Below, in pieces: positions 49,737 to 58,896 of a stretch of 64,000 nucleotides of DNA. The notes below the pieces were generated by a model that was not told the DNA's origin, did not search any database, and saw only the letters and a program-made list of their open reading frames with translations. The translations under genes and the position numbers were made by a program. Position 1 is the stretch's first letter. Each line of letters starts with the position of its first letter. The stretch comes from Gammaproteobacteria bacterium Ga0077536 (lineage in GTDB: Bacteria > Pseudomonadota > Gammaproteobacteria > Ga0077536), in the NCBI GenBank assembly GCA_001464935.1, contig LNEL01000062.1:1-64000 (forward strand), read 5' to 3'.

Positions 49737-51892
49737 CACGCGGCCTGCGCCGCCGGGACGAAGGGGGCCGAGATCGACGCACGCAGCCCGCGTCCGGGCC
49801 GGGTCTCGATGTCGAGACTGCCGCCAATCGCGCGCAGCCGTTCGCGCAGACCCCGCAACCCGAAACGGGGGCTCGCGGCCAGCGAGTCCGCCGCGCAGCC
49901 GATGCCGTCGTCGACGATCTCCAGCACCAGGCGATCGGGATTCGCGCGCAGACGCAGATGGACCTTCGATGCCCGCGCGTGACGGCTGGCGTTGGTCAGG
50001 CATTCCTGCGCAGCCCTGAACAGGGCCAGCGCCGTGACCGGTGGCATCTCGAGATCTTCCGCGGGAAGTTCCGCGACGCAATGCAGGCCCGTATGCGCGC
50101 TGAAGTCGCGGACATACCAGTCCAGTGCCGCCACCAGCCCGAAGTGATCGAGCACCGGTGGCCGCAGGCCATTGACGATGCGCGAAGTCGCCTCGCTCAT
50201 GCTGTCGATGCCGGCGCCGAGTTCGCGCAACGCGAGCCCGACGTCGCGACGTCCGCTGTCGGCGAGGAAGACCACGGTTTTCATCGTCGTCAGCGATGCG
50301 CCGAGTTCATCGTGCAGTTCCCGTGCGAGCACGGCACGTTCCGCTTCCAGCCGCTGCGCCTGCGATGCATGCAGCGCCTGCAACTCGTCGCGCGAGGCCG
50401 CGAGCGCCAGTTCGGCCTCGCGCCTGCGCGTGATGTCGAGCGCGGTGACGACCAGCCGCCGCGGTGCTCCATGACGATGGTCCAGCGGCGAGCGCGCGGC
50501 GAGCACCGCCAGTTCGCCGTCGGCGGTGCGCAGCCAGTGTTCCGAGCGTCGTTCCGACAGCGCGGTCCCGTCGTCGGTGGCACGCAGCACCGCCGCGATC
50601 GGCCGCCCGGCGAGCGCGCCGTCGGCGCAGCCGGTAAGTTCGTGCGCGGCGCGGTTCGCCAGTTCGATGTCGCCGCGTTCGGAAGTCACGAACAGGGCTT
50701 CGTCGAGCGCGCGCAGGATGTCGTCGAACAGGGCGCGCGAGATGGTCGTCTGCTCGAGCCTGCGCGCCATGTCGTTGAAGGCACGCGCGAGCGCCGCGAT
50801 TTCGTCATTGCCGGCCGCTTCCAGGCCGTGGCGGTATTCGCCGCCGCCGATCGCATGCGTCGCGTCGAGCAGCCTGCGCACGGGTCGTAACACGTTGCGG
50901 ATGATGACCACGTACACGAGCGTGCCGACGAGGCCGGCGGCGGCCAGCAGCCAGGCGGCGCGGTGGTCGGCGTCGCGGATCCGCGTCAGCGCGGCAGCCG
51001 TGGCCTGCCGCATGTCGCGGCGCACGCCCGGCTCGAAGCGCGTGCTGAGCCGGTAGTCGATCATGCGCGCGAGGGCGTCGAACGCCGGCATCGAAGTCGC
51101 GAGCGCACGGTCCGACTGGATGGCCGCGTATACCGCGCGATCGATGTCGTCGGCGCTGCGCCGCACCGTGTCGGCGCGACTCGCTGCCGACAGCAGCGCG
51201 CTCGGCGCGAGCCGCGCGCTGAGATCGCGCTGGAAATACTTCAATGCTTCGTCGACCCGCCAGGCCTGGCGGCCATCAGGCGCCAGCAGGAACTGGCGTG
51301 CCGTCTCGTCGAGACGATCGATCGCGCGTCGCAGGTCTTCGGCCGCGGCCTGGTCGAGCGTCGACTGGCCGGTCGTCGGCAGCACGGCGTCGAGCAGCAC
51401 GCGCTTGAAGGCCGTCAGCAGCGACGCGACGCGCTGCAGGTCCGCATCGCGGCGTTGACCGAGCGTGACGATCCGCTCGGCGTGCTCGAGATACGACGCA
51501 TGCAGGGAGGCGAGTTCGCGCAGCTGGCCGCGATTGTCGTCGCCCGCGAGCTGTTGCATCGCGTGCAGATTGCCAGCGAAGTCCTGGCGGGCGTCATCGA
51601 GCCGATGCGGCGCATCGCGGCCGAGGCCCGCGAGCGCGTCGCGCACGGTCATGCCAATCGCGACATGGCTCAGGTGCATCTTGTAGGCCGCATCGAGCGC
51701 CGGATCGTGCACGGTGACGACGCGCGAGTAGAGCCGTTCGATGGCGGCGAATTCGTGGTGGACGAGCCACCACGAGGCGGAGAAGGTCGCGAGGATCACC
51801 GCGACCAGCGCGCCCAGTTTGAGGCCGAGGCTCAGGCGTATCTGCATGGTCATTCCGACGCGGGCGCGACGCCTGGCAGGCTGTTCCGACAT
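49736..51892 (-). CDS. Sensor histidine kinase with HAMP and PAS domains
   Basis: A membrane sensor kinase of 718 residues. Signal-anchor helix about 22-45 and a second helix about 323-345 enclose a large, helical periplasmic sensor region. HAMP follows, then a PAS domain (about 395-510), and the HisKA_3 dimerisation motif ARELHDELGASLTTMKTVVFLA with the phosphorylated His. The C-terminal ATPase has AAQECLTNASRHARASKVHLRL, IVDDGIGCAADSL and GLRGLRERLRAIGGSLDI. It pairs with the adjacent response regulator. The sensed signal is unknown. Confidence 0.93.
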   Translation of the reverse strand: MSEQPARRRARVGMTMQIRLSLGLKLGALVAVILATFSASWWLVHHEFAAIERLYSRVVTVHDPALDAAYKMHLSHVAIGMTVRDALAGLGRDAPHRLDDARQDFAGNLHAMQQLAGDDNRGQLRELASLHASYLEHAERIVTLGQRRDADLQRVASLLTAFKRVLLDAVLPTTGQSTLDQAAAEDLRRAIDRLDETARQFLLAPDGRQAWRVDEALKYFQRDLSARLAPSALLSAASRADTVRRSADDIDRAVYAAIQSDRALATSMPAFDALARMIDYRLSTRFEPGVRRDMRQATAAALTRIRDADHRAAWLLAAAGLVGTLVYVVIIRNVLRPVRRLLDATHAIGGGEYRHGLEAAGNDEIAALARAFNDMARRLEQTTISRALFDDILRALDEALFVTSERGDIELANRAAHELTGCADGALAGRPIAAVLRATDDGTALSERRSEHWLRTADGELAVLAARSPLDHRHGAPRRLVVTALDITRRREAELALAASRDELQALHASQAQRLEAERAVLARELHDELGASLTTMKTVVFLADSGRRDVGLALRELGAGIDSMSEATSRIVNGLRPPVLDHFGLVAALDWYVRDFSAHTGLHCVAELPAEDLEMPPVTALALFRAAQECLTNASRHARASKVHLRLRANPDRLVLEIVDDGIGCAADSLAASPRFGLRGLRERLRAIGGSLDIETRPGRGLRASISAPFVPAAQAA

Positions 51893-52024
51893 CGGCGACA
51901 GCCGCGGGCCGCGGGCGCGGGCGGCAGTATGTGGAGGGGGGGCGCGTCCGGCAAGCCGGGTCTGACAAATGCGGGACCTTGTGCTTAAATCCCGGGCCTA
52001 TCCGCGACAGACCCGGTAGCCCCC

Positions 52025-53644
52025 ATGCCCAACATGACCGACTACGAATCCGAGCGCCAGCGCTTCGAATGGAACCCGCCCGCCCGCTTCAATTTCGCGC
52101 GCGACGTCATCGACAAATGGGCCGCGCAGCCGTCGCTGCGGGCCCTGTACTGGATCGACGATCACGGACACGAAGTCCAGATGACCTATGCGCAGATGGC
52201 CGAGCGCTCGCGTCGCCTGTGCAACGTGCTGGCGGCCGCCGGTGTGCGCCGCGGCGACACCGCGATCATCCTGCTGCCGCGGCTCGTGGCCTGGTGGGAA
52301 GTGCTGACGGCCTGCCTGCGCATGGGGGTGGTCGCCTCGCCGGGTACGACGCAGCTCGCGCCGAAGGATCTCGCGTATCGCATCGAGGCCTCGCGCGCGA
52401 CCGTGCTCATCACCGATCCGCGCAATGCGTCGAAGTTCGACGAAATCCCCGCCGGCACGGTCAAGGCCAGACTCGTCGTTGGCGGGCAGCACGCCGGCTG
52501 GGCGGACTACGAGTCCGCGGTCGCGGCGGCGTCGCCTGACTTCACGGCGGCGGACACGGCGGCCGACGAGGATGCGCTGTGTTATTTCACGTCGGGCACC
52601 ACCGGTTATCCGAAAATGGCGATCCAGCCCCAGTCCTACGGGCTCGCCCATCGCATCACCGGCCATTACTGGCTCGATCTGCGGCCCGAGGATCTGCACT
52701 GGAACATGAGCGACACGGGCTGGGCAAAAGCGGCGTGGAGCAGTTATTTCGGGCCGTGGACCTGCGGCGCGGCCATCTTCGTCCATCACACGGAGACCTT
52801 CGTCCCGAAACGCCTGCTCGACATTCTGTCGCAGTACCCCATCACGACCTTCTGCGGCGCGCCGACGATCTACCGCATGCTGGTGCTGGAAGACCTGGCG
52901 GCCTGGAAGTTCCCGCATCTGCGCCATTGCGTCGGCGCCGGCGAGCCGCTGAATCCGGAAGTCATCGACACCTGGCAGCAGGCGACCGGCCACGTCATTC
53001 GCGACGGCTACGGCCAGACCGAATCGGTGCTGCTGTGCGCGAGCTTCCCATGCCTCGAGCCGCGCTTCGGTTCGATGGGCAAGCCGTCGCCGGGTATCGA
53101 TCTGGCCGTCATCGACGACGACGGCGCGCGCCTGCCGCCGGAGCGCGAAGGTGACGTCGCGGTGCGCGTGAAGCCGCAGCGACCGCCGGGCCTGTTCAGT
53201 GAATATCGTGGTGACGAGGAGCGCACCGCGCGCGCCTTCCGCGGCGACTGGTACCTGACCGGCGATCGCGCTTACGTCGACGAAGACGGCTACTTCTGGT
53301 TCGTCGGGCGCGCCGACGACGTCATTCTCTCCGCCGGCTATCGCATCGGCCCGTTCGAGGTCGAGAGCGCGCTGATCGAGCATCCGGCGGTGGCCGAGTC
53401 CGCCGTGGTGTCGAGCCCGGACGAGATGCGTGGTGAAGTGGTCAAGGCGTTCATCGTGCTGGCGCCGGGTTGCACGGGTGACGATGCGCTCGTGCGCGAA
53501 CTGCAGGAGCACGTGAAGACCGTGACCGCGCCGTACAAGTATCCGCGCAAGATCGAGTTCGTCGACACGCTGCCGAAGACCGTCAGCGGCAAGATTCGAC
53601 GCATCGAACTGCGCGAGCGCGAATGGGCGCGGCCCAAGGCGTGA
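52025..53644 (+). CDS. AMP-dependent acyl-CoA synthetase
   Basis: Adenylates a carboxylic acid and joins it to CoA; 539 residues of the medium-chain acyl-CoA synthetase (MACS) group. Core motifs: YFTSGTTGYPKMAIQPQ (P-loop), FCGAPTIYRMLV, RDGYGQTESVLL, GDWYLTGDRAYVDEDGYFWFVGRADDVILSAGYRIGPFEVESAL and the catalytic Lys in PKTVSGKIRR. It stands before an MFS gene that overlaps it by 22 bases. Likely substrates are medium-chain or aromatic acids. Confidence 0.93.
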   Translation: MPNMTDYESERQRFEWNPPARFNFARDVIDKWAAQPSLRALYWIDDHGHEVQMTYAQMAERSRRLCNVLAAAGVRRGDTAIILLPRLVAWWEVLTACLRMGVVASPGTTQLAPKDLAYRIEASRATVLITDPRNASKFDEIPAGTVKARLVVGGQHAGWADYESAVAAASPDFTAADTAADEDALCYFTSGTTGYPKMAIQPQSYGLAHRITGHYWLDLRPEDLHWNMSDTGWAKAAWSSYFGPWTCGAAIFVHHTETFVPKRLLDILSQYPITTFCGAPTIYRMLVLEDLAAWKFPHLRHCVGAGEPLNPEVIDTWQQATGHVIRDGYGQTESVLLCASFPCLEPRFGSMGKPSPGIDLAVIDDDGARLPPEREGDVAVRVKPQRPPGLFSEYRGDEERTARAFRGDWYLTGDRAYVDEDGYFWFVGRADDVILSAGYRIGPFEVESALIEHPAVAESAVVSSPDEMRGEVVKAFIVLAPGCTGDDALVRELQEHVKTVTAPYKYPRKIEFVDTLPKTVSGKIRRIELREREWARPKA

Positions 53645-55035
53645 AACCGGATGGCGCGTCGCCCGCGGTGCAGCGGGCGGCGCTTGCGATGGTCGTCGCG
53701 AACTCCTTCGGGAATGCGCTGATGATGTCGTCCGTCACCGTTGCATTGCCGTCGATCGCGCAGGCGCTCGCACTCGATGCGGTGCTGCTCGCGTGGGTGC
53801 CGTTGATGTTCCTGATGACCAGCGCCGCCACGGTGCTCGCGTTCGGCCGGCTCGCCGACATGTACGGGCGCAAGCGGCTGTTCATCATCGGCTCGATCGG
53901 GCTCACGCTGTCCTCCGTGCTGCTGGCCTGCGCTCCCGACGGTCGAACCCTGATCGGACTGCGCGTGTTCCAGGGCATCAGCGCCGCCATGCTCTACGCG
54001 ACCCAGGTCGCGATCCTCACCTCCGTCTATCCGCCGCAGCGCCGTGGCCAGGCCATCGGGGTGCTCGCGTCGTCGGTGTATTTCGGCCTGACCTGCGGGC
54101 CGCTCGTCGGCGGCTGGCTGATCGAGCATTTCGGCTGGCGCGCCGCGTTCGTCGCGCACCTGCCAATCAGCCTGCTGGTATTGCTCGTCGCGTTGCCGCG
54201 CGTGCCGGGCGACTGGATGGCCGAAACCCGGGGACGTTTCGACTGGCAGGCAGCTCTGCTGTACGCGGTCGCTATCAGTGGCCTGATGGTCGGGGTCGCG
54301 GCATTGCCGGCGCCGCACGGGCTCATCGGCATCGGCGGGGGGCTCGCGCTGATCCTGCTCTTCATGCGACAGCAGTACCGCTCTCCCGATCCGCTGCTGA
54401 ACGTCGCGCTGCTGCTCGGCAATCGCGTGTTCGGCCTGTCCTCGCTGGCGTCGCTGCTGATGTACGCGACCACCTTCTCGATCCTGGTGCTGATCAGCCT
54501 CTACCTGCAGTACCTGAAGGAACTGTCTCCGACCGAGGCGGGCTTGGTGATGCTCGCGCAACCGCTGGTGACGGCGGTGATCTCGCCGCTCGCGGGCAAA
54601 TGGTCCGATCGCATGGAGCCGCGGATTCTCGCCACCGCCGGCGTGTGTTTCACGGCGCTCGGCCTGTTCTGGCTGTCGCGCATCGGCCAGGACACGCCGC
54701 TCGGGGAAATCGTCGGCTGCCTGCTGCTGACGGGTTTCGGCTTCAGCCTGTTCGGCTCGCCGAATGCGAGCGCGATCATGGGGGCGGTTGGCCGCAGCGA
54801 GTTCGGCGCCGCCGGCGGCGCGGTCGCCACGATGCGCATTCTCGGCCAGCTGTGCAGCATGGGCGTGGTGGCGATGGCCTTTGCGCTGACGATAGGCGAA
54901 GTCGAGATCACCCCGGCCAGCTATCCGGCGCTGGCGCGCGCGCTGGAAGTCAGCTTTCTGATCGCGGCCATGCTGTGCGTGCCGGCGGCCTGGTGTTCGC
55001 TGGCGCGCGGGCGCGTGCGCGCGGCGACGGCCTGA
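53623..55035 (+). CDS. MFS transporter, DHA2-like drug/metabolite exporter
   Basis: A proton-coupled exporter of 470 residues with about fourteen membrane helices. VANSFGNALMMSSVTVALPSIAQAL and RLADMYGRKRLFIIGSIG (motif A) are typical; GWRAAFVAHLPISL follows the third repeat. Start: ATG 53623 overlapping the synthetase by 22 bases, or GTG 53641 overlapping its stop by four (GTGA). It probably exports a product or toxic compound linked to the synthetase pathway. Confidence 0.88.
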   Translation: MGAAQGVKPDGASPAVQRAALAMVVANSFGNALMMSSVTVALPSIAQALALDAVLLAWVPLMFLMTSAATVLAFGRLADMYGRKRLFIIGSIGLTLSSVLLACAPDGRTLIGLRVFQGISAAMLYATQVAILTSVYPPQRRGQAIGVLASSVYFGLTCGPLVGGWLIEHFGWRAAFVAHLPISLLVLLVALPRVPGDWMAETRGRFDWQAALLYAVAISGLMVGVAALPAPHGLIGIGGGLALILLFMRQQYRSPDPLLNVALLLGNRVFGLSSLASLLMYATTFSILVLISLYLQYLKELSPTEAGLVMLAQPLVTAVISPLAGKWSDRMEPRILATAGVCFTALGLFWLSRIGQDTPLGEIVGCLLLTGFGFSLFGSPNASAIMGAVGRSEFGAAGGAVATMRILGQLCSMGVVAMAFALTIGEVEITPASYPALARALEVSFLIAAMLCVPAAWCSLARGRVRAATA

Positions 55036-55057
55036 ATCCCGGCGCGTATCCGGCGCT

Positions 55058-55720
55058 TCAGACCCACATCACCTGCCGGCGGCCGTGCTGGAAGCTGAGG
55101 AAAGCGGCGCGGCGATCGTCGGCATCGAGTTGACGTGCCAGGGCCTCCAGCATCAGCAGCGTGACAGGCATCAGTTCGAGCCGGCCGGTGTCCGCCAGCG
55201 GTATCCATTGCACGTCGGTCAGTTCGCCGGACGGCTGGGGTTCGCCGTGCGCGACCGCGGCATCGACCGCGAAGAAGCGCGCATGGAAGCGGATCGGCTG
55301 CACGCTGGGCGTGATTGCGCGGCCGAGATAGGCGAGGCGACCGAGCGGCGGCGCGAGGCCCTGCTGCCGGAAGGCCTGCCAGCTCGGCGACGCATTGCGA
55401 CCGATATCGCCGGGCTCGCCGACCATCACACCCACTTCCTCGTAGGTCTCGCGAATGGCCGCGAGCGCGAGCGCATGGGCGCGCGAGTGCGAGCCACCGA
55501 CGGCGAGGCGCTGCACGATGGAAGCGTCGAGCGGGCTTGGGGTCCTGACCAGGTGATCGGCGCGCTCGAGGCCGCCGCCCGGGAACACGTACATGCCGGG
55601 CTTGAAGCGGGCGCGCTCGCTGCGGCGTCCGACGAGCACCTGCACCTGGCCGTGTGCGCGACGCCAGATCACGAGACTCGCGGCGTCACGAGGACGCACC
55701 GGGGGCTGCTCGACGGGCAT
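55058..55720 (-). CDS. Nudix hydrolase with an extended box (NUDT19-like)
   Basis: A hydrolase of nucleoside-diphosphate or CoA derivatives; 220 residues. The Nudix box is split: GGGLERAD is followed by about 33 residues of insert and then AIRETYEEVGVMVG. This is seen in the NUDT19/CoA-pyrophosphatase type. An N-terminal MPVEQPPVRPRDAASLVIWRR and the substrate loop RFHARFFAVDAAVAHGEPQPSGELTDVQWI follow the family. ATG 55720 was chosen; a GTG six bases earlier is possible. Confidence 0.8.
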   Translation of the reverse strand: MPVEQPPVRPRDAASLVIWRRAHGQVQVLVGRRSERARFKPGMYVFPGGGLERADHLVRTPSPLDASIVQRLAVGGSHSRAHALALAAIRETYEEVGVMVGEPGDIGRNASPSWQAFRQQGLAPPLGRLAYLGRAITPSVQPIRFHARFFAVDAAVAHGEPQPSGELTDVQWIPLADTGRLELMPVTLLMLEALARQLDADDRRAAFLSFQHGRRQVMWV

Positions 55721-55813
55721 GGTCACCTCGGGCTGATGGGTCCTGCATGATACGATTCGGCGCCGCAGGCGGGAATTCACCCGCACCGCAATATTCGCAA
55801 GCCGAGGAACGAC

Positions 55814-56110
55814 ATGCCTTACCTGATCCGGACTGCCGACAAGCCCGACTCGCTCGAACTGCGCAACACGACACGTGCCGCCCACCTCGAGTATCTGAAG
55901 GGACATACCAGTCGCATTCTCGCGGCCGGCGCCCTGTTGAACGATGACGGGAGTGGCGGACACGGCGGCGTGATCATCTATGACGTCGAGGACAGAGCCA
56001 GCGCCGAGGATTTCATCAACAACGATCCGTTCACGAAGGCCGGCCTGTTCGCGACCATCGAGGTGACGCGATGGCGCAAGGCCTTCTTCAATTTCGAATG
56101 CCTGGTCTGA
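55814..56110 (+). CDS. YciI-family small protein
   Basis: A 98-residue cytoplasmic protein of the YciI-like dimeric barrel family, likely binding or acting on a small molecule: MPYLIRTADKPDSLELRNTTRAAHLEYLKG, GALLNDDGSGGHGGVIIYDVEDRASAEDFINNDPFTKAGLF, KAFFNF. The putative active His and Asp are present. Function unknown. It is divergent from the Nudix gene. Confidence 0.88.
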   Translation: MPYLIRTADKPDSLELRNTTRAAHLEYLKGHTSRILAAGALLNDDGSGGHGGVIIYDVEDRASAEDFINNDPFTKAGLFATIEVTRWRKAFFNFECLV

Positions 56111-56294
56111 CCTCACACCTGCTTCCCACACAGATTCAGAAAAGTCCTACACCCCCGCCGCTTGTCGCGCTGGGGTCATCTCTTTAGCGTTCGAGGTCTG
56201 GAGCGCCGCGTCGAGACGCGGCCGATGATGCCTGGTCCGGAAGGACCTGGCACGGCCTTCCAACCCACGACCAGACCACAAGAGCTGACCCACG

Positions 56295-58733
56295 ATGAGC
56301 AACCAAGGTATCGACAAGGCCAGGGAAACGCGCGGCGCCGCGATTGCCAACTGGCTGATGGATCGGAAATGGATGTCGTTCCTGATCATCTGCGTGCCCA
56401 CGATCCTGCTGGCGCTGCACATTCCGAAAATCGAGGTCTACTCCCGCTTCGCCGATCTGCTGCCCGAGCAGCACGAATACATCCAGAACTACAACCGCAT
56501 GAAGCAGACCTTCGGCGGCGCGAACGTGGTGACGATGGCACTCGAGACCACCGACGAACATCAGGACATCTTCACCCACGAAACCCTGCAGAAGGTCAAA
56601 TACCTCACCGAGGAAGTCGACCTGATCACGGGCGTCAATCACTACCAGGTCGCGAGCATCGCGCATCCGAAGATCCGGCGCGTGAAGACCACCGGCGGCG
56701 GGCTCATCAAGTCCGAACCCGTGCTGCCCAAGGACATTCCGACCGAACCGGAGAAGCTCAAGCAGCTGCGCGAGGAGACCTTCAACAATGACATCGTCTA
56801 CGGGACTTACATCTCGACGGATGGCCGTTCGGCGCTGATCCTCGCGGGCTTCGACGAAGAGCGTCTGAACTACACCGAGATTCACACCCGCTTGCAGGAA
56901 CTGAAGGCCGAGGTCGAGAAGGACGGCAAGACCCATCTCTACGTGGCCGGTGAACCGATGCTGAAGGGCTGGATCTATTTCTATTCAAAGGAGCTGAAGA
57001 TCATTTTCGGCGTCACGGGTCTCGTGATGGTGGCGCTGCTGTGGTTCCACTTCGGTTCGATCGTCGGCGTCGTCGTGCCCGCGCTCGGCACCTTCCTGTC
57101 GGCCATATGGGGGCTCGGCTTCGTCGGCTGGATGGGCTTCAATCTCGACCCGCTGATTCTCGTCGTGCCGATCCTCATTTCGGCGCGCACCGCCAGCCAC
57201 TGCGTACAGATGATGGAGCGCTATTACGACGAGATCCGCGTCGGGCATGAGCGGGAAATGGCCGTGCGCACCGCGATGGGGGAACTGCTGCTGCCGGCGA
57301 CGCTGGGCATCCTGGCCGACGCCTTCGCGCTGCTGGTGCTGACAATCTCGTCGATGCCGATGATCGCCAAGCTCGGCATGTACTGCGCGTTCTGGGGCGC
57401 CAGCAATCTCGTCACCGTGGCGGTGCTGGTGCCGCTGATCATGTCGATCCTGCCGACGCCAAAAGTCTCGATCCAGGAGGAACACAAGCACCTGCCGTCA
57501 CGCATGATGCACACCATGGGGGTGTTCCTCGTCGGTCCGAAGGCGGGCTTCGTGGTCATGGGGGGCGCGGTGCTGTTGACCGTATGGGCCTTCTATTTCG
57601 GCTGGCACGTGCAGATCGGCGAGAGCAAGCCGGGATCGCCGATTCTGTTCCCGGATTCTGACTACAACATCTCCGCGGCGAAGATTGCCGAGAAGTTCGC
57701 CGGCGCCAACCAGCTCAGCATCTACTTCGAGGGTGACAAGGCGCATCGGATGAAGGACCCGAAGGTCGTGGCGACGATGCAGGAGTTCGGCCGCTACATG
57801 GCGGACACCTTCAATTACGGCGGCACGCGTGACATTCCGCAGTTGGTGCGTTCGATCAACCGTCTGTATCACTACGATGATCCGCGCTGGTCGATCATTC
57901 CGACCGCGCAGAAGGACATCGGCAACACGCTGTTCATGTACGAGGCCGGTGCATCGATGCCGGGCGTGATCCTCGAGTACATGGATCTCGAGGGCAAGAC
58001 GGCGAATTTCGTCATCTTCTACAAGGATGCAACGGGGCGCACGGTGCACGAGGCGGTGGACAAGGCGAAGGCCTGGCTCGCCGCGCACCCGATGGAAGGC
58101 GTCACGCCGCGTTTCGCGGGCGGCATCATCGGCACGACGGCGGCGGCCAACGAGGAGACGGAAATCTCCGATCTCAAGACCACTGCCGCCATCATCGCGG
58201 CGGTGACGCTGGCGATCACCGTCGCCTATCGCTCACTGGTGGCCGGCGTGATGGTGTTCGGGTTGCTGGTGCTGTGCGTGATGACGAACCGGGCGTTCAT
58301 GACGATGCGCGACATCGGCCTCAACGTGAATACGCTGCCGGTGACGGCGGTCGGCATCGGGGTCGGCGTCGACTACGCGATCTACATGCTCGATCGCCTC
58401 AAAGAAGAGGCGCGGCACCGCACACTGGTGGATGCGATCGTGACCTCGATGCGCACCACGGGCGCGGCGATCCTGTTCACCGCGGTGACGATCTTCGCAG
58501 GCATCATCTACTGGATCCCGGGGTCGTCGCTGCGCTTCAACAGCGAGATGTCGCTGCTGCTGTGCCTGCTGCTGTTCAGCAACATGGTCGGCGCGATTAC
58601 GCTGATTCCGCTGCTGGTCCGAATCTTCAAGCCGCGTTTCGTCACCGACTCCCATGTCGACGATCGCGACACGCTCCGCGACCAGGAGCTCGCCGGCTGG
58701 CAGGCGAAGTCGCTGGCCAAGATGGGCACCTGA
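56295..58733 (+). CDS. RND-superfamily (MMPL/HpnN-like) exporter
   Basis: An inner-membrane exporter of 812 residues with two repeats: each has a membrane helix, a large periplasmic loop (about 45-235 and 435-610) and five more helices. Blocks include VEVYSRFADLLPE-like, GLVMVALLWFHFGSIVGVVVPALGTFLSAIWGLGFVG, DPLILVVPILISARTASHCVQMMERYYDEI and VGIGVGVDYAIYMLDRLKEE. It probably moves hydrophobic compounds, such as hopanoids or other lipids. A strong intrinsic terminator follows. Confidence 0.9.
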   Translation: MSNQGIDKARETRGAAIANWLMDRKWMSFLIICVPTILLALHIPKIEVYSRFADLLPEQHEYIQNYNRMKQTFGGANVVTMALETTDEHQDIFTHETLQKVKYLTEEVDLITGVNHYQVASIAHPKIRRVKTTGGGLIKSEPVLPKDIPTEPEKLKQLREETFNNDIVYGTYISTDGRSALILAGFDEERLNYTEIHTRLQELKAEVEKDGKTHLYVAGEPMLKGWIYFYSKELKIIFGVTGLVMVALLWFHFGSIVGVVVPALGTFLSAIWGLGFVGWMGFNLDPLILVVPILISARTASHCVQMMERYYDEIRVGHEREMAVRTAMGELLLPATLGILADAFALLVLTISSMPMIAKLGMYCAFWGASNLVTVAVLVPLIMSILPTPKVSIQEEHKHLPSRMMHTMGVFLVGPKAGFVVMGGAVLLTVWAFYFGWHVQIGESKPGSPILFPDSDYNISAAKIAEKFAGANQLSIYFEGDKAHRMKDPKVVATMQEFGRYMADTFNYGGTRDIPQLVRSINRLYHYDDPRWSIIPTAQKDIGNTLFMYEAGASMPGVILEYMDLEGKTANFVIFYKDATGRTVHEAVDKAKAWLAAHPMEGVTPRFAGGIIGTTAAANEETEISDLKTTAAIIAAVTLAITVAYRSLVAGVMVFGLLVLCVMTNRAFMTMRDIGLNVNTLPVTAVGIGVGVDYAIYMLDRLKEEARHRTLVDAIVTSMRTTGAAILFTAVTIFAGIIYWIPGSSLRFNSEMSLLLCLLLFSNMVGAITLIPLLVRIFKPRFVTDSHVDDRDTLRDQELAGWQAKSLAKMGT

Positions 58734-58792
58734 TCACCGTTCCCTCCCCCGGATGAGGGGTCGCTCGCCTCTCGTCCGGTGCACGCAGCCTG

Positions 58793-58821
58793 GCGGCCTC
58801 CCGGTGAGGCCGCTTTTTTTT
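58793..58821 (+). terminator. Rho-independent terminator after the RND gene
   Basis: GCGGCCTC (58793-58800), loop CCGGT, GAGGCCGC (58806-58813), then TTTTTTTT (58814-58821). A textbook intrinsic terminator 60 bases after the exporter stop. Confidence 0.95.
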
Positions 58822-58896
58822 GGGACGCCGGCCTTGATCGGCTGCAGTCGCGCTGCCACCCTGCACGGGTCGTCTCCATCACCCCGGGGGGAAACC

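Noticed and set aside
55721..56131. Longer start for the Nudix gene
   Set aside because: The added sequence is the antisense of the YciI gene; ATG 55720 fits the family length.
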